Shown here piece by piece: positions 1-8,441 of a stretch of 64,000 nucleotides of DNA; position 1 is the first letter of the stretch; every line of letters begins with the position of its first letter. The position numbers and the translations under genes were made by a program. The stretch lies in the NCBI RefSeq assembly GCF_900078365.1, contig NZ_LT598653.1, forward strand, positions 2,232,001 through 2,296,000, read 5' to 3'. The notes beneath the pieces were generated by a model. The model was not told where the DNA came from, did not search any database, and saw nothing but the letters and a program-made list of their open reading frames with translations. This DNA comes from an uncultured Sphingopyxis sp. GTDB taxonomy: Bacteria; Pseudomonadota; Alphaproteobacteria; Sphingomonadales; Sphingomonadaceae.

Positions 1-735
1 GCGGAGCGCGACGAAGGCCTGCTGCTGCGACGAGGCGAGCAGCTCGGCCTCCTCGCGCGTGTCGGCGGCGAAGGCGTTGAACGCCGCCGCGGCATAGGGC
101 TCGGCAAGCTGCTCCGACGGCTTGAACTGGCGGCGGTAGATGTCGAGCGCCTCATCGAGCGCGTCGGGCGCGAAATGGCTGGCGAAGGCGTAGGGCAGCC
201 CGAGCATCGCCGCGAGTTGCGCGCCGAACAGGCTCGATCCCAATATCCACAGCGGGACGTTCGTCCCCTCGCCCGGCACCGCGCGGATGCCGAGCCGATC
301 GTCGCCGGCGAGAAAAGCCTGCAATTCGACGACATCCTGCGGAAATTGCCGCTCGTCGCTCGCGAGATTGCGGCGGAGCGCGCGCGCGACGACGCCGTCG
401 GAGCCCGGCGCGCGGCCGAGGCCGAGATCGACGCGGCCGGGGAAGAGGGCTTCCAACGTGCCAAACTGTTCGGCGATCACCATCGGCGCGTGGTTCGGCA
501 GCATGATCCCGCCCGCGCCGATGCGGATTTTCGAGGTCGCATGCCCGATATGCGCGAGCACGACCGAGGTCGCGGCGCTCGCGATCCCCGCCATGCCGTG
601 ATGCTCGGCGACCCAGTAACGTTCGTAACCGAGCGCCTCGGCGTGTCTTGCGAGATCGGCGGCATTGGCGAGCGACTCGGCGATCGTGCCGCTATCGGTG
701 ACGGGCACGAGGTCGAGGAAAGAGAGTTTCGTCAT
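1..735 (-). CDS. LLM-class flavin-dependent oxidoreductase (3' end missing)
   Basis: Luciferase-like monooxygenase, the family that uses reduced flavin (FMNH2 or F420H2) to oxidise small organic substrates in the cytoplasm. Reading leftward from an ATG at 735 the frame stays open to the left edge for 245 codons, so the C-terminal third or so is outside the window. The motif AEHHGM (residues 43-48), the segment GAGGIMLPNHAPMVIAEQ and the later LGRAPGSD are typical of the MsnO8-like LLM subgroup. Substrate cannot be told from sequence. The gene is convergent to nothing visible here; its upstream side faces a palindromic repeat and the Lrp gene, which is transcribed in the same direction. Confidence 0.85.
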   Translation of the reverse strand, partial: MTKLSFLDLVPVTDSGTIAESLANAADLARHAEALGYERYWVAEHHGMAGIASAATSVVLAHIGHATSKIRIGAGGIMLPNHAPMVIAEQFGTLEALFPGRVDLGLGRAPGSDGVVARALRRNLASDERQFPQDVVELQAFLAGDDRLGIRAVPGEGTNVPLWILGSSLFGAQLAAMLGLPYAFASHFAPDALDEALDIYRRQFKPSEQLAEPYAAAAFNAFAADTREEAELLASSQQQAFVALR

Positions 736-778
736 GAAACCGATATGCGATTGGGAAGCGAGAGGTTCAACCACCCAT

Positions 779-855
779 CGTCGCCCCCGCGCAGGCGGGG
801 GCCGCCGGCAACCTGCGCAAGGCCGATTGCGGCCCCCGCCTTCGCGGGGGCGACG
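779..855. repeat. bipartite palindrome, CGTCGCCCCCGCG family
   Basis: Two inverted arms (CGTCGCCCCCGCG...GGCGGGGGCCGC and its complement) about 75 bp overall; each arm is itself a short GC hairpin. It lies between the lrp stop and the start of the LLM gene, and related copies occur at 20531, 22609, 32376 and 54785. Confidence 0.85.
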
Positions 856-877
856 CTTTTTCCCTACTCCCCCTCGC

Positions 878-1330
878 CTACCCCCGCTCGTCCTTGGGCG
901 AATCCATCAGCACATAGGTGGTGATCGAATGCACCTGCGGCAGCACGCCGAGCACTTCGGTATGGAAATGCTTGTAGGACGCGAGATCCGCGGTTTCGAC
1001 GCGCAGCAGATATTCGATCGTGCCGGTGATATTGTGGCATTCGCGCACTTCGGGCGCCTCGGCCATCGCCGCCTCGAAACCGATCTGCGATGCCTTGGTG
1101 TGCGACGACAGGCCGACGGTCACATAGGCGAGGAAGGTCAGCCCGAGCTTCGCGGGGTCGATCACCGCGCGATACCCCTTGATCACCCCGCAGCGTTCGA
1201 ATTCCTGCACCCGGCGCAGACAGGCCGAGGGCGACAGCCCGACGCGCTCGGCGAGCTCGATGTTCGAGATTCGCCCGTCGCGCGATAGTTCTTGCAATAT
1301 CTTGCGGCCGATGGCGTCGATCTTGGTCAT
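878..1330 (-). CDS. Lrp/AsnC family transcriptional regulator
   Basis: Leucine-responsive-type regulator of about 150 aa: an N-terminal winged helix-turn-helix (DGRISNIELAERVGLSPSAC, roughly residues 17-36 counting from the start chosen) followed by a RAM/AsnC ligand-binding domain. These proteins bind amino acids and control transport or catabolism genes. It is divergent from a LysE-type amino-acid exporter 73 bp away, the classical arrangement of a local regulator and its target exporter. An ATG three codons upstream (1339) is also possible, but the -10-like element lies almost on top of it, so the ATG at 1330, giving the usual family N-terminus MTKIDAIGRKIL, is preferred. Confidence 0.88.
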   Translation of the reverse strand: MTKIDAIGRKILQELSRDGRISNIELAERVGLSPSACLRRVQEFERCGVIKGYRAVIDPAKLGLTFLAYVTVGLSSHTKASQIGFEAAMAEAPEVRECHNITGTIEYLLRVETADLASYKHFHTEVLGVLPQVHSITTYVLMDSPKDERG

Positions 1331-1369
1331 ATATTGCATAATATAGCCGAACGCGGCCTATCTTTGCAA
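1331..1369 (-). promoter_or_regulatory. candidate lrp promoter with ATATT-N4-AATAT dyad
   Basis: On the minus strand TTGCAA (1369-1364), 18 bp, then TATATT (1345-1340). A perfect inverted repeat ATATT-GCAT-AATAT covers 1331-1344. Start of transcription would fall within a few bases of the chosen ATG, implying an almost leaderless mRNA. TTGCAA is self-complementary and could also serve the divergent lysE gene. Confidence 0.4.
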
Positions 1370-1403
1370 TCCATCGCGCATCGAAACGCATTATGTTGCG
1401 CGC

Positions 1404-1994
1404 ATGGAACAAACCACCCTCGCCGCGCTCTCCGCCTTCGCGCTCGTCTCGTCGATCACGCCGGGACCGAACAATATGATGCTGATGGCCTCGGGCGCCA
1501 ATTTCGGCCTGCGCCGCACGGTGCCGCATGCGCTCGGCGTCGGCATCGGCTTCACGCTGATGATCGTCCTCGTCGGTGTCGGGCTGATGGGGCTTTTCGA
1601 CCTGTTCCCGGTGCTGAACACCGTGCTCAAGGTGGTGAGCGTCGCCTATCTGCTCTGGCTCGCGTGGAAGATCGCCAACGCTGCCGCGCCCGATACGGCG
1701 GGCAGCGCGCGCGGCAGACCGATGAGCTTCTTTCAGGCGGTGCTGTTCCAGTGGGTCAATCCCAAGGCCTGGTCGATGGCGCTCACCGCGATCGCGCTCT
1801 ACGCGCCCGACCGCAATTTCGCCGCGGTGCTATTCGTCGCGCTGATCTTCGGCATCATCAACCTCCCCTCGACCAGCCTGTGGGCGGTGATGGGCGTGTC
1901 GCTGCGCGGCTGGCTGTCGAGTCCCGCGCGCCTCAAGGTGTTCAACTGGACGATGGCGGCGTTGCTCGTCGGCTCGCTCGCGCTGCTGATCTGA
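1404..1994 (+). CDS. LysE family amino-acid exporter
   Basis: Inner-membrane translocator of the LysE/RhtB superfamily, 196 aa, exporting amino acids or related metabolites. The signature S-I-T-P-G-P-N-N (residues 17-24) follows the first hydrophobic segment, and about six membrane helices can be seen; FQWVNPKAW near residue 113-121 is the second conserved family block. Length is usual for the family. Divergently transcribed from the Lrp regulator, which probably controls it. Actual substrate (lysine, threonine, leucine, other) cannot be assigned. Confidence 0.9.
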   Translation: MEQTTLAALSAFALVSSITPGPNNMMLMASGANFGLRRTVPHALGVGIGFTLMIVLVGVGLMGLFDLFPVLNTVLKVVSVAYLLWLAWKIANAAAPDTAGSARGRPMSFFQAVLFQWVNPKAWSMALTAIALYAPDRNFAAVLFVALIFGIINLPSTSLWAVMGVSLRGWLSSPARLKVFNWTMAALLVGSLALLI

Positions 1995-2057
1995 TTGCAC
2001 GGTTGCATCCCGCAACCTAAAGACGGCGCTCCCCTCTTCTGACCGGAGAACAGAGCC

Positions 2058-3074
2058 ATGCAAAGCCGCCGCCTCGGACAAAGCGCCATCCACGTCTCCG
2101 ACATCTGCATGGGGACGATGACCTTCGGCAGCCAGGCCGACGAGGCGACGGCGTTCCGCGTGCTCGACCGCTGCTTCGACGCGGGAATCAATTTCTACGA
2201 CACCGCCGAGGGCTATCCGGTGCCGCCCGACGTCAAATGGGTCGGCCGCACCGAGGAAATCGTCGGGCGCTGGATGAAGACCAAACCGCGCGACGCGATC
2301 ATCCTCGCGACCAAAGTCTCGGGCCCGAGCCACGTCTGGTTCAAGTCGCCATGCCGGAACGGCATGACCGCGCTCGACCGCAAGAATATCGTGCAGGCGA
2401 TCGACGACAGCCTGACGCGGCTCCAGACCGACTATATCGATCTCTACCAGACGCACTGGCCCGACCATGACGCGCCCTATGACGAGATGATGGACGCGCT
2501 GGACGAGCTCGTCCGCACCGGCAAGGTCCGCATCCTCGGCTGCTCGAACGAGACGAGCTGGGGGCTGATGAAATCGCTCGCCGCGTCGGAGAAGCTCGGC
2601 GGCGCGCGCTACCACACGATCCAGAATAATTTCAGCCTCAACAATCGCCGTTTCGAGGACGAACTGGCGCAGGTCTGCCGGCAGGAGGGCGTCAGCCTGA
2701 TTCCCTATTCGCCGCTCGCCGGCGGCGTGCTGTCAGGCAAATATCAGGGCGGCGCGACGCCCGAGGGTGCGCGCTTCTCGCGCTATCTGAAGATGGAAGG
2801 CCGGCAGGCCGCGATGGGGCGCCGCTTCGTCAACGACAAGACGCTCGCCGCGACCGAACGCTATCTCCAGATCGCCGAAGAGGCCGGGCTGCATCCGGTG
2901 ACGATGGCGACCGCCTGGTCGAAGCAACATGACTTCGTCGCTTCGACGATTGTCGGGGTCAGCGCCTATAATCAGGTCCAGCCGATCCTCGATGCGATGG
3001 AACTGGTGCTTTCGGACGAGGTGATGAAGGCTCTGCACAAGGTGAGCAAGGACATCCTCTACCCGATGGGGTGA
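2058..3074 (+). CDS. aldo/keto reductase (Tas-like)
   Basis: NADP(H)-dependent aldo/keto reductase of 338 aa with a TIM-barrel. The catalytic tetrad can be placed at Asp48 and Tyr53 (NFYDTAEGYP), Lys86 (LATKVSG) and His133 (YQTHWPDHD); the TH-x-PDH pattern and overall length resemble the Tas subgroup. The ATG is preceded by GGAGAA at a good distance. It follows lysE by 63 bp in the same direction, possibly cotranscribed. Physiological substrate unknown. Confidence 0.9.
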   Translation: MQSRRLGQSAIHVSDICMGTMTFGSQADEATAFRVLDRCFDAGINFYDTAEGYPVPPDVKWVGRTEEIVGRWMKTKPRDAIILATKVSGPSHVWFKSPCRNGMTALDRKNIVQAIDDSLTRLQTDYIDLYQTHWPDHDAPYDEMMDALDELVRTGKVRILGCSNETSWGLMKSLAASEKLGGARYHTIQNNFSLNNRRFEDELAQVCRQEGVSLIPYSPLAGGVLSGKYQGGATPEGARFSRYLKMEGRQAAMGRRFVNDKTLAATERYLQIAEEAGLHPVTMATAWSKQHDFVASTIVGVSAYNQVQPILDAMELVLSDEVMKALHKVSKDILYPMG

Positions 3075-3091
3075 AGCCGGTCCTTTCATTT

Positions 3092-3167
3092 CGTCATCCC
3101 GGACTTGATCCGGGATCCATTCACGCGACGGTGGAATAATGGATCCCGGATCAAGTCCGGGATGACG
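3092..3167. repeat. bipartite palindrome, CGTCATCCCGGACTTGATCC family
   Basis: Two inverted arms of about 28 bp around a 20-bp spacer, each arm containing a CCGGA...TCCGG hairpin. Lies between convergent genes. Related copies at 47158, 55695 and 61519. Confidence 0.9.
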
Positions 3168-3169
3168 AT

Positions 3170-3736
3170 TCAAATAACTTTAGTGGACGGCCATTCCAGC
3201 ACCAGCGCCTCGCCGACCCGCAGCGCGCGCCATGTCGCCGAAAGTCGCTCGAAATCCCCAAACACGCGCGACTGCGCGGAATCGATCCGCGCGCGCTCGT
3301 CGGGGCTGAGGGCGGCGCGCGTCCGTTCCGCCTCACCGAGCGCCACGCGCTGCGCCGCGCTGTCGGGGCGCGTGCTGCTCCGCCAGCCGACATCGAAAAG
3401 GAAGGCGGCGAGTTCGGACAGCTCGCCCTCGCGGCCTTGGCTTTTGATCAGCTTCGCGCCCTTCGCGACCTGCTTGCGCGCTGCGCGCTGACGCTCCTTC
3501 GCCGACAGCGCACCGCCCGCCTCGACATGGAACGACCCCGCATCGCCCCCCGCCGCGATCTGGCCGAACACACCAGCCTTCAACCCCAGCACCGCCTCGA
3601 CGACGAAATGCACCATGTCGTGCGGCAGGTCGGGGTCGAAGCCCGGCGCCGGATCCATCACCAGCACCGGCGCGCCTTCGCGCTCGATCCGCATGCCGTA
3701 ACGGCGCTCGCCCGAGCGGATGAAATGGACTTTCAT
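3170..3736 (-). CDS. conserved hypothetical protein
   Basis: Soluble protein of 188 aa that I do not recognise. It begins MKVHFIRSGERRYGMRIERE, contains a DLPHDMVHFVVEA segment near residue 37, a Lys/Arg-rich middle (about residues 80-105) and no signal peptide or membrane helix. The His-Asp-Met-Val-His cluster could bind a metal but this is only suggestive. It is divergent from the DUF411 gene with 47 bp between starts. Codon use and the lack of stop codons support it being real; function is open. Confidence 0.7.
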   Translation of the reverse strand: MKVHFIRSGERRYGMRIEREGAPVLVMDPAPGFDPDLPHDMVHFVVEAVLGLKAGVFGQIAAGGDAGSFHVEAGGALSAKERQRAARKQVAKGAKLIKSQGREGELSELAAFLFDVGWRSSTRPDSAAQRVALGEAERTRAALSPDERARIDSAQSRVFGDFERLSATWRALRVGEALVLEWPSTKVI

Positions 3737-3783
3737 GGGGGCTGCTTATAGGTTCGCTCGCGTTTCGACCAAAAGGATTTGCG

Positions 3784-4251
3784 ATGACCTCTGCCCGCCG
3801 CGCGCTTTTCACCCTCGCCGCCTTCTCCGCCATCATCGGCACCGCGCACGCCGCTAGCCCGACGATGTTCCGCGACGCGGGCTGCGGCTGCTGCCTTAAA
3901 TGGCTCGAGCAGGTGAAGGCCTCATTCGGGGCGAAGGCGGTGATCGTCAATTCGCCTAACATGGCGGCGGTCAAGGACAAGCAGGGCGTGCCGCAGGCGC
4001 TCAGAAGCTGCCACACCGTGCTCGTCGGCGGCTATGTGATCGAGGGCCATGTGCCCGCGAAGGAGATCGCGCGCCTGCTCCGCGAAAAGCCGAGGGGCGT
4101 GAAGGGCCTCGCCGTCGCCGGCATGCCAGTCGGATCGCCGGGCATGGAGCATGGCGACCACCGCGAAGCCTATAAGGTCATGACCTTCGGCCCCGGCGGC
4201 CAGCGCGTCTATGCGAGCTACATCGCGAGCGGCGGCGCGCACGCGCATTGA
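3784..4251 (+). CDS. DUF411 metal-binding periplasmic protein
   Basis: Protein of 155 aa of the DUF411 family, small secreted proteins often found beside copper-resistance genes and thought to bind copper. A signal peptide covers about residues 1-24 (cleavage after AHA). The metal site is likely the Cys cluster GCGCC at residues 33-37, with a further Cys in RSCHT and His residues at the C-terminus (GGAHAH). An AAGGA ribosome binding site precedes the ATG. No copper ATPase or oxidase lies beside it here, so the link to copper is from the family, not from context. Confidence 0.85.
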   Translation: MTSARRALFTLAAFSAIIGTAHAASPTMFRDAGCGCCLKWLEQVKASFGAKAVIVNSPNMAAVKDKQGVPQALRSCHTVLVGGYVIEGHVPAKEIARLLREKPRGVKGLAVAGMPVGSPGMEHGDHREAYKVMTFGPGGQRVYASYIASGGAHAH

Positions 4252-4261
4252 CCCCACTCTC

Positions 4262-4340
4262 CGTCATCCCGGCGAAGGCCGGGATCTCACCCGTGGATCA
4301 GGACACCGACGTAGAGATCCCGGCCTTCGCCGGGATGACG
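4262..4340. repeat. bipartite palindrome, CGTCATCCCGGCGAAGGCC family
   Basis: Inverted arms of about 27 bp, each with a CCCGGC-GAAG-GCCGGG hairpin, between convergent genes; related copies at 16834, 44501 and, as a single arm, 11115. Confidence 0.9.
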
Positions 4341-4369
4341 GAAGTGTATGGCCGATGCAACAGACCTGA

Positions 4370-5239
4370 TCAGGCCAGCTCGGCCTTGAACAGTTCGAGC
4401 ATCCGCGCCCACGCCTTCTCCGCCGCCGCTTCATTATAGACGCGGCCGTCGGGCGGGCACCAGCCGTGCTGGGCCGGATAGACCTCGACCTCGTGCCACT
4501 GCGAACGCGGTTCGAGCACCGATTTCAGCAGGACTTTCTCGTTCGGCGTTTCCTTGTCGTCATCTTCGGCGATCGCGAAGAGATAGCCGGCTTTGGTGCC
4601 CGGGATCAGCAGGTGCGGGCTGTCGGGCTTGCCGGTCCCCACGCCGCCGCCGTGAAAACTCGCCGCCGCGCCGACACGGTCGGGCTTGAGCGCCGCGGTA
4701 TAGATGACCATCGGCCCGCCCATGCAATACCCCGTGGTGCCGAGCCCCCGCGCTGTATCGACTTCAGCCTGCGCGTCGAGAAAGGCGAGATGCGCCTTGG
4801 CGTCGGTCTCGACGATCGGCCTGGTGAGTTGCTTGAGATAGCCGAACAGTTTCTCGCGCACCGCCGGATTGCCCCAATCGTTCGCCGCATCGACCACCGG
4901 CGACTTCTGCCAGCGATAGAAGGGATTCACCGTCAGCACCGCATAGCCCTCGCCCGCCAGCCGGTCGGCCATCTGGCGAAAGGCGGGGCGCAGCCCGCGA
5001 ATGTCGGGCCACACCAGCACACCGGGGTGCTTGCCCTCCGCCGGCGCGACGAAATAGGTGTCGCAAATACCGTCGTCGGTCGTGATCGTGACGTCGCGCC
5101 CCTTCACCGGCTTGCCCGCCATCGCGCGCGCCGGCAGTGCCGCAATCAACGCGCCAGCGCTCGCGAGCGCGGCGAAGCTGCGGCGCGCGACGGGCATTCC
5201 GGCACGGTCGCGATCGGCTTCCATCTTCTCGGTACACAT
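4370..5239 (-). CDS. dienelactone hydrolase family protein, exported
   Basis: Alpha/beta hydrolase of 289 aa. The nucleophile is Cys172 in GYCMGG, the hallmark of dienelactone hydrolases (carboxymethylenebutenolidase type), with the acid in the FAIAEDDD region and the catalytic His in QHGWCPPD near the C-terminus. Residues 19-41 (RRSFAALASAGALIAAL) look like a Tat-type leader, so the enzyme is probably exported. The start at 5239 is chosen because AAGGAGAGA sits 8 bases upstream; a longer frame from 5305 lacks such a site. It may cleave lactones or act on other esters; no aromatic-catabolism genes adjoin it. Confidence 0.85.
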   Translation of the reverse strand: MCTEKMEADRDRAGMPVARRSFAALASAGALIAALPARAMAGKPVKGRDVTITTDDGICDTYFVAPAEGKHPGVLVWPDIRGLRPAFRQMADRLAGEGYAVLTVNPFYRWQKSPVVDAANDWGNPAVREKLFGYLKQLTRPIVETDAKAHLAFLDAQAEVDTARGLGTTGYCMGGPMVIYTAALKPDRVGAAASFHGGGVGTGKPDSPHLLIPGTKAGYLFAIAEDDDKETPNEKVLLKSVLEPRSQWHEVEVYPAQHGWCPPDGRVYNEAAAEKAWARMLELFKAELA

Positions 5240-5399
5240 GGGGCTCTCTCCTTGGGGCGTTGAGAAAAGTCGCGGAAAACTGGGCGACTTCACTCGCGAT
5301 TGCATATTTCGTCCCGTTATCGGGATCGATCAGGAGGTAAGGCTAGTCCAGCATCGCATTGTAGGACAGTGTTTTCACCATGTCGCCGTTCCCTTCCTT

Positions 5400-5468
5400 C
5401 GTCATTCCCGCGAAAGCGGGAACCCAGTTGCAAGGTCCGCTGGGTTCCCGCTTTCGTCGGGAATGACG
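5400..5468. repeat. bipartite palindrome, CGTCATTCCCGCGAAAGCGGG family
   Basis: Inverted arms with CCCGC-GAAA-GCGGG hairpins; the right arm has one mismatch (TTTCGTCGGG). Lies between the hydrolase 5' side and the end of the HAD gene. Copies at 6149 and 47044. Confidence 0.88.
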
Positions 5469-5470
5469 AG

Positions 5471-6130
5471 TTAGAGGGTCAGAGTGGCTAGCTCATCAAA
5501 GCTCAGCACCACATGATGCACCCCGACCTCGCGCAGCATCTCGCCATGCGCCGCCCGGTCGGCAATATGCCCCGCGCCGCAGAAGCCGACGACGGTCATC
5601 CCCGCCGCGATCGCGGCCCGCGCGCCGGTCGGCGAATCCTCGATCGCCAGGCAATCCGCCGGATCGACGCCTAGCCCCTTGGCGGCGGCGAGATAGATGT
5701 CGGGATGCGGCTTGCCGCGGTCCCAGCCGTCGGCGCTGTAGACATGCTCGCCGAAATGATGCGCGAGCCCGAACAGGCCGAGCGCCCAGCCGATATATTC
5801 GGCGCGGCTCGACGAAGCGATCGCGCGCGGCGTGGCGCCGAGCCCGCCGAGGAAATCGGCAACGCCCGGAACGGCATCGAAGCCCTCCATATAGCGCGCC
5901 CGCGCCCGCTCGCGGTGAGTCTCGCGAAAATCGGCGGGCAGCGGGCGGCCGTATCGCGCCTCGATCCGCCGCTGCGTCTCCTGCCAATTATGCCCGTAAT
6001 AGTCGGCGAGGCACTCGTCATAGGTCGCGGGCATCCCCGCCGCGGTCAGGCTCTCGGCGAGCGACAGGTTCGCGCGCACCTCGCTGTCGGCGACGACGCC
6101 GTCGAAGTCGAAGATGATTGCGCTGAACAT
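5471..6130 (-). CDS. HAD-superfamily hydrolase (beta-phosphoglucomutase-like)
   Basis: Cytoplasmic phosphatase or phosphomutase of 219 aa. Motif I FDFDGVVADSE has the nucleophile Asp8 and general acid Asp10; SSSRAEY supplies motif II Ser, and AIEDSPTGARAA the C-terminal acidic motif. The cap domain is of the four-helix C1 type, so the subgroup is HAD-IA, which includes beta-phosphoglucomutases and small sugar-phosphate phosphatases. ATG codons at 6130 and 6133 are both possible; the upstream ATG at 6154 lies inside a palindromic repeat and is rejected. Substrate unknown. Confidence 0.85.
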   Translation of the reverse strand: MFSAIIFDFDGVVADSEVRANLSLAESLTAAGMPATYDECLADYYGHNWQETQRRIEARYGRPLPADFRETHRERARARYMEGFDAVPGVADFLGGLGATPRAIASSSRAEYIGWALGLFGLAHHFGEHVYSADGWDRGKPHPDIYLAAAKGLGVDPADCLAIEDSPTGARAAIAAGMTVVGFCGAGHIADRAAHGEMLREVGVHHVVLSFDELATLTL

Positions 6131-6148
6131 CATTTGCAGATCCAATCT

Positions 6149-6220
6149 CGTCATTCCCGCGAAAGCGGGAACCCAGCGAGCCAGCGTTGCTGCTGGGTTC
6201 CCGCTTTCGCGGGAATGACG
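6149..6220. repeat. bipartite palindrome, CGTCATTCCCGCGAAAGCGGG family
   Basis: Near-perfect inverted arms separated by about 15 bp, between the stop of glmS (6231) and the start of the HAD gene. Could act as a terminator-like or mRNA-end-stabilising structure for glmS. Confidence 0.9.
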
Positions 6221-6230
6221 AAGGGGTTAA

Positions 6231-8054
6231 TTATTCCACCGTCACCGATTTCGCCAGGTTCCGTGGCTGATCGACGTCGGTCCCCTTGGCGACCGCGACA
6301 TGATAGGCGAGCAGTTGCACCGGCACCGCATAGACGAGCGGCGCGATCAGCGGGTGAACCTTGGGCATCTCGATCGTCGCCATGCAGCCTTCGCCGGCTT
6401 CGGCGAGCCCCTCGGCATCACTGATCAGCACGACCTTGCCGCCGCGCGCCATCACCTCCTGCATATTGCTGACGGTCTTTTCGAACAGCGGCCCCGACGG
6501 CGCGAGCACGATCACCGGCACCGCTTCGTCGATCAGCGCGATGGGCCCGTGCTTCATTTCGCCCGACGCATAGCCTTCGGCGTGGATGTAGCTGATTTCC
6601 TTCAGTTTCAGCGCGCCTTCGAGCGCGAGCGGGTAGTCGGGGCCGCGGCCGAGATAGAGCACGTCGCGCGCGGGAGCGACGAGATGCGCCATCTTCGATA
6701 TGTCCTCATCATGCGCGAGCGCGGCGTTGAGCGCGGCGGGCGCCTCGATCAGATGTTTGACGATCTCGCGCTCGTCGGCCTCGCTGAGTTTGCCCTTCTT
6801 GCGCGCGAGATGTGCGGCGAGCGCGGCGAGCACCGCGAGCTGGCAGGTGAAGGCCTTGGTCGACGCGACCCCGATCTCCGGCCCCGCGTGCGTCGGGAGC
6901 AGCAGGTCGGCCTCGCGCGCCATGCTGCTCGTCGGCACATTGACCACGACCGCGATCGTCTGGCCGTTCGCCTTGCAGTGGCGGAGCGCCGCGAGCGTGT
7001 CGGCGGTCTCGCCCGACTGCGAGATAAACAGGGACAGTCCCCCTTTTTGCAGCACCGGATCGCGGTAGCGGAACTCCGACGCGACATCGATGTCGACGGG
7101 CACGCGAGCAAAGGTTTCGAACCAATATTTGGCGACCATGCCGGCATAGAAGCTGGTCCCGCACGCGACGATGGTGATGCGGTCGATCGAGCTCAGGTCG
7201 AAATCCATCTGCGGCAGCGCGACCGTCTGTTCGAGCGGGCGGATATAGGAGGAGAGCGTCTGCGCGACCACTGTCGGCTGCTCGAAAATCTCCTTCTGCA
7301 TGAAGTGGCGGTAATTGCCCTTTTCGACCGCAGCGGCGGTGACGCCCGAGGTGGTGATCTCGCGCTCGACCGGATTATTGCCGGCGTCGTGGATTTGCGC
7401 GCCATCCTGCGTGATCACGACCCAGTCGCCCTCGTCGAGATAGGCGATCTTCTGCGTCAGCGGCGCGAGCGCGAGCGCGTCGGAGCCCAGATAGGTCTCC
7501 CCGTCCCCATAGCCGACGACGAGCGGCGAGCCGAGCCGCGCGCCGATGAGCAGGCCGGGATGCTGGCGAAAGGCGATGGCGAGCGCGAAGGCACCGCGCA
7601 GCTGCGGCAGCACCGCCTTCACCGCATCCTGCGGCGACAGGCCCGCCTCGATCTGTTCCGAAACGAGATGCGCGACGACCTCGGTGTCGGTCTCGCTTTC
7701 GAACGTGCGCCCGCGCGCGGTGAGCGCCTCGCGCAGCGGCTTGAAATTCTCGATGATGCCGTTGTGGACGAGCGCGACCTCGCCCGTCGCGTGCGGGTGC
7801 GCGTTGCTCGTCGTTGGCGCGCCGTGCGTCGCCCAGCGCGTGTGCGCGATGCCGACGGTGCCGGGCGCCGGATTGCCCGCGAGTTCCTTGACCAGATTGC
7901 CGAGCTTGCCCTCGGCACGGCGGCGGATCAGCTGGCCGCCCTCGACGGTACATACGCCCGCCGAATCATAGCCGCGATATTCCATGCGCCGCAGCCCGTC
8001 GACGAGGCGGTCCGCAACCTGCGCCTTGCCGATGATTCCGATGATTCCGCACAT
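6231..8054 (-). CDS. glmS: glutamine-fructose-6-phosphate aminotransferase
   Basis: Makes glucosamine-6-phosphate from fructose-6-phosphate and glutamine, the first committed step to UDP-GlcNAc for peptidoglycan and lipopolysaccharide. The 607-aa protein starts MCGIIGI, where Cys2 is the glutaminase nucleophile after Met removal; HTRWATHG and HNGIIEN mark the N-terminal amidotransferase domain, and two SIS sugar-isomerase domains follow (ACGTSFYAG, SQSGETADT, then GRGPDYPLA). It ends with the conserved NLAKSVTVE. A GAAGAAGG site lies upstream. It is the last gene of the glmU - unknown - vapB - vapC - glmS string, 18 bp after vapC. I see no glmS ribozyme. Confidence 0.98.
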   Translation of the reverse strand: MCGIIGIIGKAQVADRLVDGLRRMEYRGYDSAGVCTVEGGQLIRRRAEGKLGNLVKELAGNPAPGTVGIAHTRWATHGAPTTSNAHPHATGEVALVHNGIIENFKPLREALTARGRTFESETDTEVVAHLVSEQIEAGLSPQDAVKAVLPQLRGAFALAIAFRQHPGLLIGARLGSPLVVGYGDGETYLGSDALALAPLTQKIAYLDEGDWVVITQDGAQIHDAGNNPVEREITTSGVTAAAVEKGNYRHFMQKEIFEQPTVVAQTLSSYIRPLEQTVALPQMDFDLSSIDRITIVACGTSFYAGMVAKYWFETFARVPVDIDVASEFRYRDPVLQKGGLSLFISQSGETADTLAALRHCKANGQTIAVVVNVPTSSMAREADLLLPTHAGPEIGVASTKAFTCQLAVLAALAAHLARKKGKLSEADEREIVKHLIEAPAALNAALAHDEDISKMAHLVAPARDVLYLGRGPDYPLALEGALKLKEISYIHAEGYASGEMKHGPIALIDEAVPVIVLAPSGPLFEKTVSNMQEVMARGGKVVLISDAEGLAEAGEGCMATIEMPKVHPLIAPLVYAVPVQLLAYHVAVAKGTDVDQPRNLAKSVTVE

Positions 8055-8072
8055 AGTTGGGGCGCCTTCTTC

Positions 8073-8438
8073 TTATAAAATATAGGGAACACGGATTCCC
8101 GGCACATTGGCCGGGAAATCCTTGATATTGCGGGTAATGAGAATCCCCCCGTTCACCTGTGCGGTGGCGAGAATATAGGCGTCCATCAGCTTCATTCGCG
8201 ACCGGAAACGGATATCGGCGGCGGCCGTGGCGATACGCGCGTCAAGCTCGACGACGTCGAAATTGGCAAGCGCCTGCCGGACATCGTCCCGCGCATCGAG
8301 CGCCTCGCCCGCCAGCACCTCGGTCCAGACGATGCGGCTGATGCGATGGCCGCTATATCGAGCCAGTTCCGCGGCCGCCTGAGGACGGCGCTTCAACCAG
8401 TCGATCACGATATTCGTGTCGAAGAAGGGAGCGGACAC
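8073..8438 (-). CDS. vapC: PIN-domain toxin, VapC type
   Basis: Predicted ribonuclease toxin of 121 aa. PIN-domain acidic residues are visible at Asp7 (FFDTN), Glu40 (WTEVLAGE), Asp86 (LMDAYILATA) and the ITRNIKDF block near residue 101-108, where Asp107 completes the site. Translation starts at a GTG at 8438, three bases after the antitoxin stop, so the two are coupled. VapC toxins usually cut tRNA or rRNA; the target here cannot be read. The gene is inserted just upstream of glmS. Confidence 0.9.
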   Translation of the reverse strand: MSAPFFDTNIVIDWLKRRPQAAAELARYSGHRISRIVWTEVLAGEALDARDDVRQALANFDVVELDARIATAAADIRFRSRMKLMDAYILATAQVNGGILITRNIKDFPANVPGIRVPYIL

Positions 8439-8441
8439 GGA

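Noticed and set aside
4248..4439. Short frames translated from palindromic repeats (VIPAKAGI-type peptides) here and at other repeat copies
   Set aside because: They arise from the repeat sequence itself in several places and lack start signals.
6149..6220. glmS-associated ribozyme
   Set aside because: It is on the 3' side of glmS and is a plain member of the palindrome family; the 5' region between vapC and glmS is only 18 bp.
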